Notes: generated by a model not told the origin, from the sequence alone. Shown: positions 1 to 8,016, counted from the first letter of the stretch. The stretch is DNA of 10,831 nucleotides from Thiohalocapsa sp. (GCF_019695415.1 NZ_JAIFKJ010000157.1:1-10831), one strand, 5' to 3'. A program made the numbers and translations.

Positions 1-2233
1 AGCTCTGGAAGGTGCTGATGCCCATCTTGGACATGACCTTCTTCAGGCCCTTGCCGACGGCCTTGATGTAGCGGGACTGGGCCTCCTCGAAGTCGAGCTT
101 GCCGCCGTCGTGCGGCAGCCGGTCGAGCAGGGAGGCGATGGTGTCGAAGGCGAGGTAGGGATTGATGGCCTCGGCGCCGTAACCTGCGAGCGTCGCGAAG
201 TGATGCACCTCCAGCGCGGCGCCGGTCTCCACCACCAGCCCGGAGCTGGTTCGCAGCCCCTGGCGGATCAGGTGATGGTGCACGGCGGACGTCGCCAGCA
301 GTGCAGGGATCGGCACATAGTCGGCGTTGGTGTGGCGATCCGACAAAATCAGAATATTGTGTCCCTCCAGCACCGCCTGCTCGGCTTCTTGGCACAGCCG
401 ATCAAGCGCCGGGGCCATGCCGTCGGCGCCCTCAACCGCTGGATACACCATATGCAGCGTCTCGGTGCGGAAGGCGCCGCCCGAGTTGTCCTGGATGTGG
501 CGGATGCGCTCCAGGTCCTGGTTCGTCAAGATGGGCTGGTTTACCTCCAGGCGCCAGTGCTGCCCTGCCTCGTTCAGGCCCAGCAGGTTTGGCCGCGGGC
601 CGATCAGCGACACCAGCGACATCACCAACTCTTCGCGAATGGGGTCGATGGGCGGATTCGTGACCTGCGCGAAGTTCTGCTTGAAGTAGGTGGACAGGTG
701 CTTGGAGCGAGAGGACAACACTGACGGCGGATTGTCCGCGCCCATGGAGCCCACCGCCTCTTGCCCGGATACGACCATCGGGGTCAGCAAGAACTTGATG
801 TCCTCCTGGCTGTACCCGAAGGCCTGCTGGGCGTCCAGCAGCACATTGGCCTCCGGAGCCATGGGGGCGACATCCGTCGGCAGCGAGTCCAGGTGGATTT
901 GGGTGCGGTTCAGCCATTCACGATAGGGTTTGGCATCCGCGAGCTCGGCCTTGACCTCGGCATCGTCGATGATGCGGCCCTGCTCCAGATCGATGAGGAA
1001 CATGCGCCCGGGCTGCAGGCGCCATTTCTTGGCGATACGCTCGTCTGGGATGTCCAGCACACCCATCTCCGAGCCCATGACCACCATGCCGTCATGGGTG
1101 ACCAGGTAGCGCGCCGGACGCAGCCCATTGCGATCCAGCGTGGCGCCGATCTGGCGGCCGTCGGTGAAGGCCACCGCAGCCGGGCCGTCCCAAGGCTCCA
1201 TCAACGCCGCATGGAATTCGTAGAAGGCGCGGCGCTTCTCGTCCATGAGCTTATTGCCGGACCAGGCCTCTGGAATCAGCAGCATCATTGCGTGGGCTAG
1301 CGAGTACCCGCCCATCACCAGCAATTCCAGCGCGTTGTCGAAGCACGCCGAGTCCGATTGGCCCTCTGGAATCAGCGGCCAGATGCTGTCCAGATCGTCA
1401 CCCAGCACCTCGGAGCGCATGGTGTGCCGGCGCGCGGCCATCCAATTGACGTTGCCGCGCAGCGTGTTGATCTCGCCGTTGTGGCAGATCATACGAAACG
1501 GCTGCGCCAGGTCCCAGGTGGGGAAGGTGTTGGTGGAGAAGCGCTGGTGGACCAAAGCCAGGGCGGATGCGAAGCGCTCGTCTTGTAGATCCAGGTAGTA
1601 GTTACCCACCTGCCCCGCGAGCAGCATGCCCTTGTAATTGATGGTGCGCGAGGACATGGATGCCACGTAATACGCGGTCTTATCGTACCCAGCCGCGCGG
1701 ATCTCGTTGTCCATGCGCTTGCGGATCACGAACAGCTTGCGCTCGAAGGCGTCCTGATCCGGGCAGTTGTCACCGCAGGCGACAAACACCTGACGCACCA
1801 CGGGCTCGGTGGGCAGCACGCTCTCGCCCAGGTCCGAGTTGTCCACGGGTACGTCGCGCCAGCCGAGCACGGTCTGGCCGCCCTCTTCGAGGCGACGCTG
1901 AACCGTGGCCTGCATTTGCTCGCGGGCCTCGTCGTCCTTAGGCAGGAAAACCATGCCGACGCCGTAGTGGCCCGCCGCGGGTAGGTCGAAGTCCACCTTG
2001 GCCCGGAAGAAATCGTCCGGGATCTGCACCAGAATTCCGGCGCCGTCGCCCGCCTTGGGGTCCGCACCCACGGCGCCACGGTGCGTGAGCCGCTCCAGAA
2101 TCTCGAGGCCCTGCCGGACGATGCGGTGGCTCTTGCGATTCTTGATGTCGCAGACGAAGCCGACGCCGCAGGCGTCGCGCTCGTTGGCGGGGTCGTAGAG
2201 CCCCTGCGCCGCTGGATAGGCACGAAGGTTCAT
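1..2233 (-). CDS. gltB: Glutamate synthase (NADPH) large subunit, N-terminal half (partial, runs off left edge)
   Basis: This is the alpha subunit of bacterial glutamate synthase, which makes two glutamates from glutamine and 2-oxoglutarate in cytoplasmic ammonia assimilation, working with the GltD flavoprotein. Translation from the ATG at 2233 stays open to the window edge (744 codons of roughly 1,500 expected). A short propeptide precedes Cys22 in the ACGVGF context; in this family that Cys becomes the N-terminal nucleophile of the type 2 glutamine amidotransferase domain. Further domain hallmarks are HQRFSTNTF at 229-237, HNGEINT at 251-257 and DRNGLRPARY at 367-376. The fragment then covers most of the central domain and ends in a KVMSKMGISTFQS-like stretch just before the FMN-binding domain, which lies outside. 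The start is supported by a GAGGT Shine-Dalgarno at 2242-2246, 8 nt upstream. It is read in the same direction as aroB but 562 bp away, so it probably has its own promoter. The family call is firm; the 3' end is not visible. Confidence 0.96.
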   Translation of the reverse strand, partial: MNLRAYPAAQGLYDPANERDACGVGFVCDIKNRKSHRIVRQGLEILERLTHRGAVGADPKAGDGAGILVQIPDDFFRAKVDFDLPAAGHYGVGMVFLPKDDEAREQMQATVQRRLEEGGQTVLGWRDVPVDNSDLGESVLPTEPVVRQVFVACGDNCPDQDAFERKLFVIRKRMDNEIRAAGYDKTAYYVASMSSRTINYKGMLLAGQVGNYYLDLQDERFASALALVHQRFSTNTFPTWDLAQPFRMICHNGEINTLRGNVNWMAARRHTMRSEVLGDDLDSIWPLIPEGQSDSACFDNALELLVMGGYSLAHAMMLLIPEAWSGNKLMDEKRRAFYEFHAALMEPWDGPAAVAFTDGRQIGATLDRNGLRPARYLVTHDGMVVMGSEMGVLDIPDERIAKKWRLQPGRMFLIDLEQGRIIDDAEVKAELADAKPYREWLNRTQIHLDSLPTDVAPMAPEANVLLDAQQAFGYSQEDIKFLLTPMVVSGQEAVGSMGADNPPSVLSSRSKHLSTYFKQNFAQVTNPPIDPIREELVMSLVSLIGPRPNLLGLNEAGQHWRLEVNQPILTNQDLERIRHIQDNSGGAFRTETLHMVYPAVEGADGMAPALDRLCQEAEQAVLEGHNILILSDRHTNADYVPIPALLATSAVHHHLIRQGLRTSSGLVVETGAALEVHHFATLAGYGAEAINPYLAFDTIASLLDRLPHDGGKLDFEEAQSRYIKAVGKGLKKVMSKMGISTFQS

Positions 2234-2795
2234 GGCTTGGGACCTCGTAGTCGCCTAGTGGTCGGTTGACGGACCGAAGTAGATAGATTGTGAGTCCGGA
2301 GTCAGTCGGCTTCTAGCCCGCGAAGTTCCGGTATCGGACGTGCTGCGTTCCAGGAATTCATGGTTACGCCCCGCCGGCGGCTGGCCCGGCTGTGCCGGCA
2401 GCCAGCGCGCGCGGCCGGCTGGGCATCGGTGGGGATGGACCCGGCGAGCGCGTCGTCCCTCTCCGCGACGGGTGCGCGCAATGCAGGCCCTGATGAGCGC
2501 CCGACCGGCCATCATAAGGCCGAAGCAGAGACTATGCCAGCCAGGGTGGGGCGAAATCCGGCGCTGAGCCGCCCGAGCCTGTGCCAGGTTGGCGCATGAG
2601 CTGGAGCACATGCACGCCCTTGGTGCCTCGAAAGCGACCGACAGGGCCAGAGCCGCAGGAAGACATAAGCCGGGTATCAACTGCCCCTGCACCGCAAGCA
2701 CGGCACACGGCAACGCAGGGCCGACGATGACCGCGACGCCTATGTGACCCAAGGGCGCCGACGGAGGTGAGAGCAGCACCTGCGGTGAATCGGCT
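2234..2795. other. 562-bp gap between aroB and gltB without a convincing gene
   Basis: No frame on either strand encodes a recognisable protein here. A GTG-started frame of 174 codons exists on the minus strand (2779-2255), and an ATG-started frame of 79 codons on the plus strand (2360-2599). Both read as Arg/Ala/Pro-rich sequence without a domain, and the minus frame uses many codons rare in the neighbouring genes (TTA, ATA, AGA, AGG). The part next to gltB must hold that gene's leader and probably its promoter, but I see no clear -35/-10 pair. GC-rich inverted repeats occur at 2371-2422. In many gammaproteobacteria a SPOR-domain gene (damX) lies between aroB and gltB (family knowledge); I see no SPOR domain or transmembrane ATPase remnant here. 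It could be a decayed gene, a long regulatory leader or plain intergenic DNA. Confidence 0.6.
2371..2422. repeat. Overlapping GC-rich inverted repeats upstream of gltB
   Basis: A 10-bp palindrome, CCGCCGGCGG, lies at 2371-2380. It is followed by a compound hairpin: GCTGGC (2380-2385) pairs with GCCAGC (2401-2406), and inside it CCGGC (2386-2390) pairs with GCCGG (2394-2398) around a TGT loop, with a CA bulge at 2399-2400. The right arm can instead pair downstream, CCAGC (2402-2406) with GCTGG (2418-2422), so the two structures exclude each other. They lie about 140-190 nt before the gltB start. No U-tract follows, so neither is a standard terminator. A regulatory role is inference only. Confidence 0.35.
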
Positions 2796-3929
2796 CTAAC
2801 CCGCCGTCACCGCCGCGCCGGACACCGCTTCCAACAAACCGCGCAGCGCAGCCGGGTCAAAGTCGGCCGTCACCTCGGCGGCGCCGATGCCTCGGAGCAG
2901 CACGAGCCGTAGCCGGCCCGCCTGCACCTTCTTGTCCACGGCCATGAGCTCGAGCCAACGCGCCTCGGAGAGGTCCGTGGGCGGGTCCACGGGCAGGCCG
3001 AAGCCCGCCAGCAGACGACGGGTGCGGGCCACGTCAGCAATATCCAGCCACCCGAGCCGGGCCGACAGCTCGGCGGCCATCACCATACCGGCCGCGACCG
3101 CCTCGCCGTGAAGCCAGGCGCCGTAGCCCATGCCCGCCTCGATGGCATGGCCAAAGGTGTGGCCGAGGTTGAGCAGCGCCCGTTGTCCCGCCTCGCGCTC
3201 ATCCGCGGCCACCACCTCCGCCTTGTTACGGCAGGAGCGTTCGATGGCCTCCGCCAGCGCACCCGCGTCCCGTGCGAGCAGGCGCTCCCGGTGGACCTCC
3301 AGCCAGTCGAAAAAGCCCGCATCGCGAATCAGCCCGTACTTGACCACCTCCGCCAGGCCGGCGGCAAGCTCGCGGTCCGGCAGGGTATTCAGGGTGTCGG
3401 TGTCAGCGATGACGGCGCGCGGCTGATGGAAGGCCCCGATCATGTTCTTGCCCAGGGGGTGATTGACGCCGGTCTTGCCCCCAACGGAAGAGTCCACCTG
3501 GGCCAGCAGCGTCGTCGGTACCTGGATGAAGTCCACGCCGCGCTGATAACAGGCGGCGGCGAAGCCCGCCATGTCACCGACGACACCTCCGCCTAGGGCG
3601 AGCAGCGTGACGTCTCGGCCCATACGGGCCGTCAGCAAGGTATCGAAGATGCGGTTCAGCGTGCCAAGGTCCTTGTATTGCTCGCCGTCGGGCAAGATCA
3701 CGCGATGACAGTCGAAGCCGGCAAGGGCCGCCTCGACGGCGTCGAGGTACAGCGGGGCCACGGTGTCGTTGCTGACCACAAGGACCTGCCGGCCGCGGAT
3801 GTAGGGCCGGTAGTAAGCGGGGTCGCCGATGAGCCTGGGGCCGATGACGATCGGGTAGCTGCGCGCGCCGAGATCGACGTCGAGCCATCGCGCATCACCC
3901 GGTGCAGCGGCAAGGCCCTTGGCGCCCAC
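2796..3929 (-). CDS. aroB: 3-dehydroquinate synthase
   Basis: This is the second enzyme of the shikimate pathway. It converts DAHP to 3-dehydroquinate in the cytoplasm using NAD+ and a divalent metal. The 377-residue protein carries the NAD-binding GGGVVGDMAGFAA at 113-125, the long signature from VPTTLLAQVDSSVGGKTG (137-154) through NHPLGKNMIGAFHQP (156-170), AEVVKYG at 193-199, and LNLGHTFGHAIE at 253-264. By comparison with E. coli AroB the metal ligands are Glu194, His257 and His274. The GTG start at 3929 lies one base after the aroK stop (TGAGGTG), which suggests translational coupling. It gives about 14 residues before the point where E. coli AroB begins, so the N-terminus is slightly long; I see no better start. 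A weak GGGAGA lies upstream. No terminator is evident downstream. Confidence 0.97.
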   Translation of the reverse strand: MGAKGLAAAPGDARWLDVDLGARSYPIVIGPRLIGDPAYYRPYIRGRQVLVVSNDTVAPLYLDAVEAALAGFDCHRVILPDGEQYKDLGTLNRIFDTLLTARMGRDVTLLALGGGVVGDMAGFAAACYQRGVDFIQVPTTLLAQVDSSVGGKTGVNHPLGKNMIGAFHQPRAVIADTDTLNTLPDRELAAGLAEVVKYGLIRDAGFFDWLEVHRERLLARDAGALAEAIERSCRNKAEVVAADEREAGQRALLNLGHTFGHAIEAGMGYGAWLHGEAVAAGMVMAAELSARLGWLDIADVARTRRLLAGFGLPVDPPTDLSEARWLELMAVDKKVQAGRLRLVLLRGIGAAEVTADFDPAALRGLLEAVSGAAVTAG

Positions 3930-3930
3930 C

Positions 3931-4455
3931 TCAGAGGTCTCCCTCTTCGAGCCGCCGGCGGATCTCCTTTACCACCGACGAGGTACCGCGGCGCTCCGTG
4001 GACACCACCATATCCGCCACCTGCCGATACACGGGCTCGCGCTCGGCCATGAGGTCCTTGAGCTTCTGCTGCGGGTCATCGGTGTCCAGCAGCGGACGGT
4101 TGCGGTCCCGGGCGGTGCGGGCATACTGCTGCTCCGGGCTGCAATGGAGGTAGATCACCAGGCCGCGGGCGGCCAGCTGCTGGCGGTTCTCCGGCACCAT
4201 CACGGCGCCGCCGCCGGTGGCGAGCACGATATTGTCCTGCTGCGCCAGCTCTTCGATGACGGTGCGCTCGCGGTTGCGGAAGCCGTCCTCGCCCTCGAAC
4301 TCGAAGATGGTGGCGATATCCACACCGGTGCGGCGCTGGATCTCCTGATCGCTGTCCTGGAACTCATAGCCCAGGGACTGTGCGAGCTGGCGGCCGATGG
4401 TGCTTTTGCCAGCCCCCATGGGGCCGACGAGAAAGATGTTCTGCGGTCGTATCAT
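3931..4455 (-). CDS. aroK: Shikimate kinase
   Basis: It phosphorylates shikimate at the 3-hydroxyl using ATP, an intermediate step toward chorismate. The product is 174 residues, the normal size for AroK (E. coli 173). Visible elements are the Walker A motif GPMGAGKS at 11-18, the shikimate-binding DSD at 34-36 with Arg60 (the E. coli Arg58 position), GGG at 81-83, the lid arginine Arg120 in RDRNRPLL, and Arg139 in the REPVYR segment. I chose the ATG at 4455 because MIRPQNIFLVG matches the family N-terminus. An in-frame TTG at 4542 would add 29 residues of low-complexity sequence. The start lacks an obvious Shine-Dalgarno and lies 83 nt after the pilQ stop. The gene is probably transcribed with the pil genes and with aroB, which begins one base after its stop. 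Confidence 0.96.
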   Translation of the reverse strand: MIRPQNIFLVGPMGAGKSTIGRQLAQSLGYEFQDSDQEIQRRTGVDIATIFEFEGEDGFRNRERTVIEELAQQDNIVLATGGGAVMVPENRQQLAARGLVIYLHCSPEQQYARTARDRNRPLLDTDDPQQKLKDLMAEREPVYRQVADMVVSTERRGTSSVVKEIRRRLEEGDL

Positions 4456-4485
4456 GGCGGGCAGGTATGCCAGATTTGGCGCCCA

Positions 4486-4502
4486 GGGGCAAGGGCAGCC
4501 CC
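4486..4502 (-). other. Small hairpin in the pilQ-aroK spacer
   Basis: GGGGC (4486-4490) and GCCCC (4498-4502) can pair around a 7-nt loop in the 83-nt spacer. There is no T-run on either side, so it does not look like a terminator. It may affect mRNA processing or aroK translation, but nothing proves this. Confidence 0.25.
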
Positions 4503-4538
4503 GTCCCGTGGACACCGCTGCTGCGATGGGACCTCTCG

Positions 4539-6812
4539 TCAACGCGTAGCCAGATCGCGCTTCAGGATCTTCGGTGTCACGAAAATCAGCAGCTCGCTGT
4601 TATTGTCTTGGCGCTGCTCGTTCTTGAACAGCCGGCCGAGCACGGGCAGGTCCCCGAGCCAGGGCACCTGCTCCTTGGCATAGGTCTTGTCGCGCTCGTA
4701 CACGCCACCGAGCACCACTGTCTCACCGTTGTCTACCAGCACCGATGTGCTCACGGAGCGCGTATCGACCGGCGGCACACCGAGCACTGTGTCGGCGAAG
4801 TTCGGGTTGTCCTTGTTGACGGCCAAATCCATGATGACGCGGTCATCCGGAGTGATGTGCGGTGTGACCTCGAGCTTCAGCACCGCCTCCTTGAACGCCA
4901 CGGTGGTGTTGCCCTGACCGGTGGCCTCCTGATACGGAATCTCCGTTCCGACCTTGATCACGGCCTGATTCTGGTCGGAGGTCACGACCCGAGGCGAGGA
5001 GATCACCTCGCCGCGGCCTTCTCGCTGCATGGCGGAGAGCTCCAGCTGGATCAGGTGTGAGCCGACCTTGCCGAGCATGAAGTTGAAGGCACCCGCGGGG
5101 TTGGCGTTGGCCGGCAGATTGACCATCAGGGAAGGGTTGTTGCTGCCCTCCGGGAACTCCACCACGGAGTTGAACGGCGGGAAGATGGTATTGCCGTCCG
5201 GGTCTGTTTGCTGTTCGGTGCTCTGGCCGAAGGGGCCGGCGTCGAAGCGCGCGAAGGGTCCGCCCCCGGAATTGTTCCGGCGTCCGCCGGAGATGAGCAG
5301 CTCATTGTCGCCCCGTCGGCCCATCGACGTCGAAAGGCCGAAGCGCACACCGAGATCCCGCGCAAAGTCGTCGTTGGCGATGACCACCCGCGACTCGATC
5401 ATCACCTGTCGAACCGGCACATCCAGTCGGCTCACCAGCCGCCGGACCTCCTCAAGCTTGGCTGCCGTGTCCTGCACGAGCAGCGTATTGGTGCGGGCGT
5501 CAACGGTGACGCTGCCGCGCTCCGGTGTGAGCAGATTGTTCTCCTCGGACTTGAGCAGCGCTGCGAGATCAGACGCCTTGGCGTAGTTCACCTGGATGAA
5601 TTCCGAGCGCAGCGGCGCCAGCTCCTGGATCTGTTGCCGGGACTCGAGCTCCACCTTCTCCTGTGCTGCGATCTCCTGCGTCGGCGCGACCATAATGACG
5701 GTGCCGGTCTGCCGCATGGAGAGGCCCTTCGTCTTGAGAATGATGTCCAGCGCCTGGTCCCAGGGCACATTCTGTAGACGAAGCGTGATGTTGCCGCGCA
5801 CGGTATCGCTCGCCACCAAGTTGAGGCCGGTGAAGTCCGCCAGCAGCTGCAGCACCGCGCGGACTTCGATGTCCTGAAAGTTGAGCGACAGGCGGTCGCC
5901 GGAGTAGACGATCTTCTCCCGCTCGCGCTGCTCCTGCTCCGTCGGCGTGAGCGCCCGGAATTCCAGCGTAAAGAGGTTCTCGGCCTGGTAGGCCAGATAC
6001 TCGAATTGACCCGCCGTCTTGACGTCGACGCGCACGTCACCACCCACGCCGCGGGATTCCACTGCCGTGACGGGAGTGGCGAAGTCCACCACATCCAGGC
6101 GTCGGAACAGACGCTGCGGCAGGTCGGTACGGGGTATGTCCACAACCACCTCCTGCCCTTCCTGGCGGACGCTGACCTGGGTCTCAGCAGAGGGCAAGGT
6201 GATCAGCACACGCCCCTCGCCGCTGGCTCCACGCCGGAAGTCGATGTCTTTGACAGCGCCGCGCTCCACTGCGCGCGCGCCACGGCCGGAAACGCTGGCG
6301 CTGCCGATGCGGCGCGCTGGGGTGGCCTCGGGTGCCGGTCGGTCAGGGTTCAAGGACACGGTGACACGGTTGCCGCGGGTTTCGAGCGCGTAGGGCACGG
6401 AATCATTCAGGTTGATGACGACCCGGGTGCGGTCGCTGGCCTCGATGGCCACGAGACTGTGCGCGACGCCGAGGCCGATTGGGATCGACTTACGGTCCAA
6501 GCCGCTGTTGGCGCCTGGGAAGTCGATGGCGATGCGGGCTGGGTTCTGGGTGGCAAAGTCCTCCGGTGCAGGCGCATCACCGGAAAACACCAAATCGATC
6601 TCCACCTGATTGCCGGGGAGAGATGCGAACGCCACGTCCTCCAGCACCGCGGCACTGGCGGGCGCAACCGACCCGGCACAGAGCAGCAGGACGAGCGCGG
6701 CAATATGCCGCCCCCGGAAACGCAGGCCGAAGCATCTGTCTCGCGCCGGCTGGCGCCGCCGAGCCCGGAACGGTGAGCGAAGCGAAGACCTGTTGCAAAC
6801 CTTGGGACTCAT
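4539..6812 (-). CDS. pilQ: Type IV pilus secretin PilQ
   Basis: It forms the outer-membrane channel through which the type IV pilus passes, docked to the inner-membrane complex through PilP. The 757-residue precursor has an unusually long Arg-rich N-region (1-36), a hydrophobic core (37-50) and a likely signal peptidase I site after Ala-Ser-Ala at 52-54. Two AMIN-type beta domains follow (about 56-155 and 185-285). Then come the secretin N0/STN domain (about 306-376, LNFQDIEVRAVLQLLADFTG), an N1 domain (about 402-466, with DARTNTLLVQD at 438-448) and the secretin core from about 470, with SSPRVVTSDQNQAVIKVGTEIPY at 605-627 and the C-terminal VPWLGDLPVLGRLFK at 716-730. A Gly/Asn/Asp-rich stretch at 498-562 is probably a variable loop. 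The ATG at 6812 has a strong GGAGG at 6825-6829, though 12 nt away. It starts 23 nt after the pilP stop. Confidence 0.97.
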   Translation of the reverse strand: MSPKVCNRSSLRSPFRARRRQPARDRCFGLRFRGRHIAALVLLLCAGSVAPASAAVLEDVAFASLPGNQVEIDLVFSGDAPAPEDFATQNPARIAIDFPGANSGLDRKSIPIGLGVAHSLVAIEASDRTRVVINLNDSVPYALETRGNRVTVSLNPDRPAPEATPARRIGSASVSGRGARAVERGAVKDIDFRRGASGEGRVLITLPSAETQVSVRQEGQEVVVDIPRTDLPQRLFRRLDVVDFATPVTAVESRGVGGDVRVDVKTAGQFEYLAYQAENLFTLEFRALTPTEQEQREREKIVYSGDRLSLNFQDIEVRAVLQLLADFTGLNLVASDTVRGNITLRLQNVPWDQALDIILKTKGLSMRQTGTVIMVAPTQEIAAQEKVELESRQQIQELAPLRSEFIQVNYAKASDLAALLKSEENNLLTPERGSVTVDARTNTLLVQDTAAKLEEVRRLVSRLDVPVRQVMIESRVVIANDDFARDLGVRFGLSTSMGRRGDNELLISGGRRNNSGGGPFARFDAGPFGQSTEQQTDPDGNTIFPPFNSVVEFPEGSNNPSLMVNLPANANPAGAFNFMLGKVGSHLIQLELSAMQREGRGEVISSPRVVTSDQNQAVIKVGTEIPYQEATGQGNTTVAFKEAVLKLEVTPHITPDDRVIMDLAVNKDNPNFADTVLGVPPVDTRSVSTSVLVDNGETVVLGGVYERDKTYAKEQVPWLGDLPVLGRLFKNEQRQDNNSELLIFVTPKILKRDLATR

Positions 6813-6835
6813 GGCGACTCGATACCTCCGTACGG

Positions 6836-7372
6836 TTACTCCTGCCTGAGGGAGATGCTGGCCTCGCGCTCCCGCCAGCTGCCCGGGCCCTCGCCGACGA
6901 TCTCGGTCAGCGCGATGGCATCGGGGCTGATCCGCGTAATCTGTCCGTTGTTCTGCCCGAGGTAACTCCCGACCTGTACACGGTGCAGTACGCCGTCGGG
7001 CGTCACGATGAGGCCCCAGCGGGTGTCGTTCCGCTCCAGCGTGCCGACCATGCGCAGGGAGTCCAAAGAGAATTGCTCCAGCTCCTCGCGCCGACGCAGC
7101 GGGTTCGGGGCCACGCCGCTGCCCTGCGGCGGCAGCGTGGCCTGGGCCACGCGATCGTCAATGTCGAACGGGTCACGCCGGTCGCCCGGCTTGTAGACGA
7201 AGGTATGCACCTCTGACATCTCCGGGATGGGCTCAAGCGGTTCCGGTCGGCGCGCCTTGACGCGCTCCACATAGCCTTCCAGCTCCTCGAGGTCGGCCTG
7301 GCCGCAGCTGGTGAGCGCAACCGCGGCTGACAGCATGAGAAGGCGGACCGTCCCCGTCGTCGGTGACCTCAT
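6836..7372 (-). CDS. pilP: Type IV pilus assembly lipoprotein PilP
   Basis: It is an inner-membrane lipoprotein that bridges the PilN/PilO dimer to the periplasmic N0 domain of PilQ. The 178-residue precursor has a lipoprotein signal peptide with hydrophobic core LLMLSAAVAL (11-20) and lipobox LTSC, so Cys23 is the lipidated residue. An extended segment follows, containing the family-typical YKPGDRRDPFDI at 60-71. A C-terminal beta domain (about 100-170) includes LRMVGTLERNDTRWGLIVTPDG and a VQVGSYLGQNNGQI stretch, as is usual for PilP. The ATG overlaps the pilO stop by 4 nt (ATGA), so translation is likely coupled. Length is normal for the family. Confidence 0.95.
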   Translation of the reverse strand: MRSPTTGTVRLLMLSAAVALTSCGQADLEELEGYVERVKARRPEPLEPIPEMSEVHTFVYKPGDRRDPFDIDDRVAQATLPPQGSGVAPNPLRRREELEQFSLDSLRMVGTLERNDTRWGLIVTPDGVLHRVQVGSYLGQNNGQITRISPDAIALTEIVGEGPGSWREREASISLRQE

Positions 7373-7980
7373 TGCGCCGCTGCCTCCTCGAGATAGCGGT
7401 AGGTCTTGACCGTCGCCTCCATGCTGAGGCGCCCATCGCCGCCGGCATCCCCGATCCGGCGGCTCGGCGCTGATATCTTCACATCGTGTACGGTGACGAT
7501 GCGCGGCAGCGCTGCGAGGCCACTGATGAACCGGCCAAACTCGTGGTAGCGGCCGTTGACCCTCATACGGATGGGCAGCTCCGCATAGAAGTCCTTGCTC
7601 TCCTCGCCGGCGGGCTGGAACAGCTCGAACTCCAGGCCGGCGGCGAGCCCAGTCTGGGAAACGTCCACCAGGAGTCCGGCCACCTCGGTGCGGTCGGGCA
7701 GCTGGCGCACCATGGCGCCGAAGGACTCCTCCATTTCGGCGAGCTGCTGCTCGTAGGCGTCCAGGTTGGCGGCCTTGGCCTGCTTGGCCTCGAAGGCCTC
7801 CCGCAGCGTCAGCTCTTCCTGCTCGACGCGCTCCAGCCGCGCGATCTGATCCTCAATGAGGAAGACGTACCAGGACCAGCCGATGGCGGTGCACAGTAGC
7901 AGCACCACGACGACCTTGGCCGCTCTCGGCCATTCGCCGATGTTGCTGAGCTCAAGATCATTGAAATCGCTTACGTCCAC
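7369..7980 (-). CDS. pilO: Type IV pilus inner-membrane protein PilO
   Basis: It is a bitopic inner-membrane protein that pairs with PilN and binds PilP, forming the alignment subcomplex of the pilus machine. The 203 residues comprise a short cytoplasmic N-terminus, one transmembrane helix (about 22-42), a charged coiled coil (about 43-95, rich in Glu, Gln, Leu and Ala), and a periplasmic ferredoxin-like domain (about 98-198) with the ELPIRMRVNGRYHEFGRFISGLAALPRIV segment typical of PilO. The start is GTG at 7980, preceded by a weak AAGAG-type ribosome site. It lies 36 nt after the pilN stop, and its stop overlaps the pilP start by 4 nt. Confidence 0.96.
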   Translation of the reverse strand: MDVSDFNDLELSNIGEWPRAAKVVVVLLLCTAIGWSWYVFLIEDQIARLERVEQEELTLREAFEAKQAKAANLDAYEQQLAEMEESFGAMVRQLPDRTEVAGLLVDVSQTGLAAGLEFELFQPAGEESKDFYAELPIRMRVNGRYHEFGRFISGLAALPRIVTVHDVKISAPSRRIGDAGGDGRLSMEATVKTYRYLEEAAAQ

Positions 7981-8016
7981 GATGGATCTCTTACCCGGCT
8001 AAGGCTACTAGGCGGG

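Noticed and set aside
110..1300. Plus-strand open frames opposite gltB
   Set aside because: They are antisense to the continuous gltB frame, which carries amidotransferase motifs and conserved C-terminal sequence to the window edge.
2360..2599. Plus-strand ATG-started open frame of 79 codons with AGGA upstream
   Set aside because: It has a passable ribosome site and fairly GC-rich third positions, but no recognisable family and a composition typical of chance frames in GC-rich DNA. It is opposite in direction to the flanking operon. Kept only as a possibility.
2255..2779. Minus-strand GTG-started open frame of 174 codons in the aroB-gltB gap
   Set aside because: No recognisable domain, Arg/Pro-rich composition, codon use unlike the flanking genes, and no good ribosome site. 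High GC content produces such open frames by chance.
2762..2781. AGGTG/CACCT inverted repeat just downstream of aroB as a terminator
   Set aside because: The stem is only 5 bp and no T-tract follows on the minus strand.
4456..4542. TTG start at 4542 giving a 203-residue AroK overlapping the pilQ stop
   Set aside because: It would add 29 residues without family similarity; the ATG at 4455 gives the normal AroK length and N-terminus.
6006..6776. Long plus-strand open frame (256 codons) opposite pilQ
   Set aside because: It is the antisense shadow of pilQ, whose minus-strand frame has clear secretin motifs throughout.
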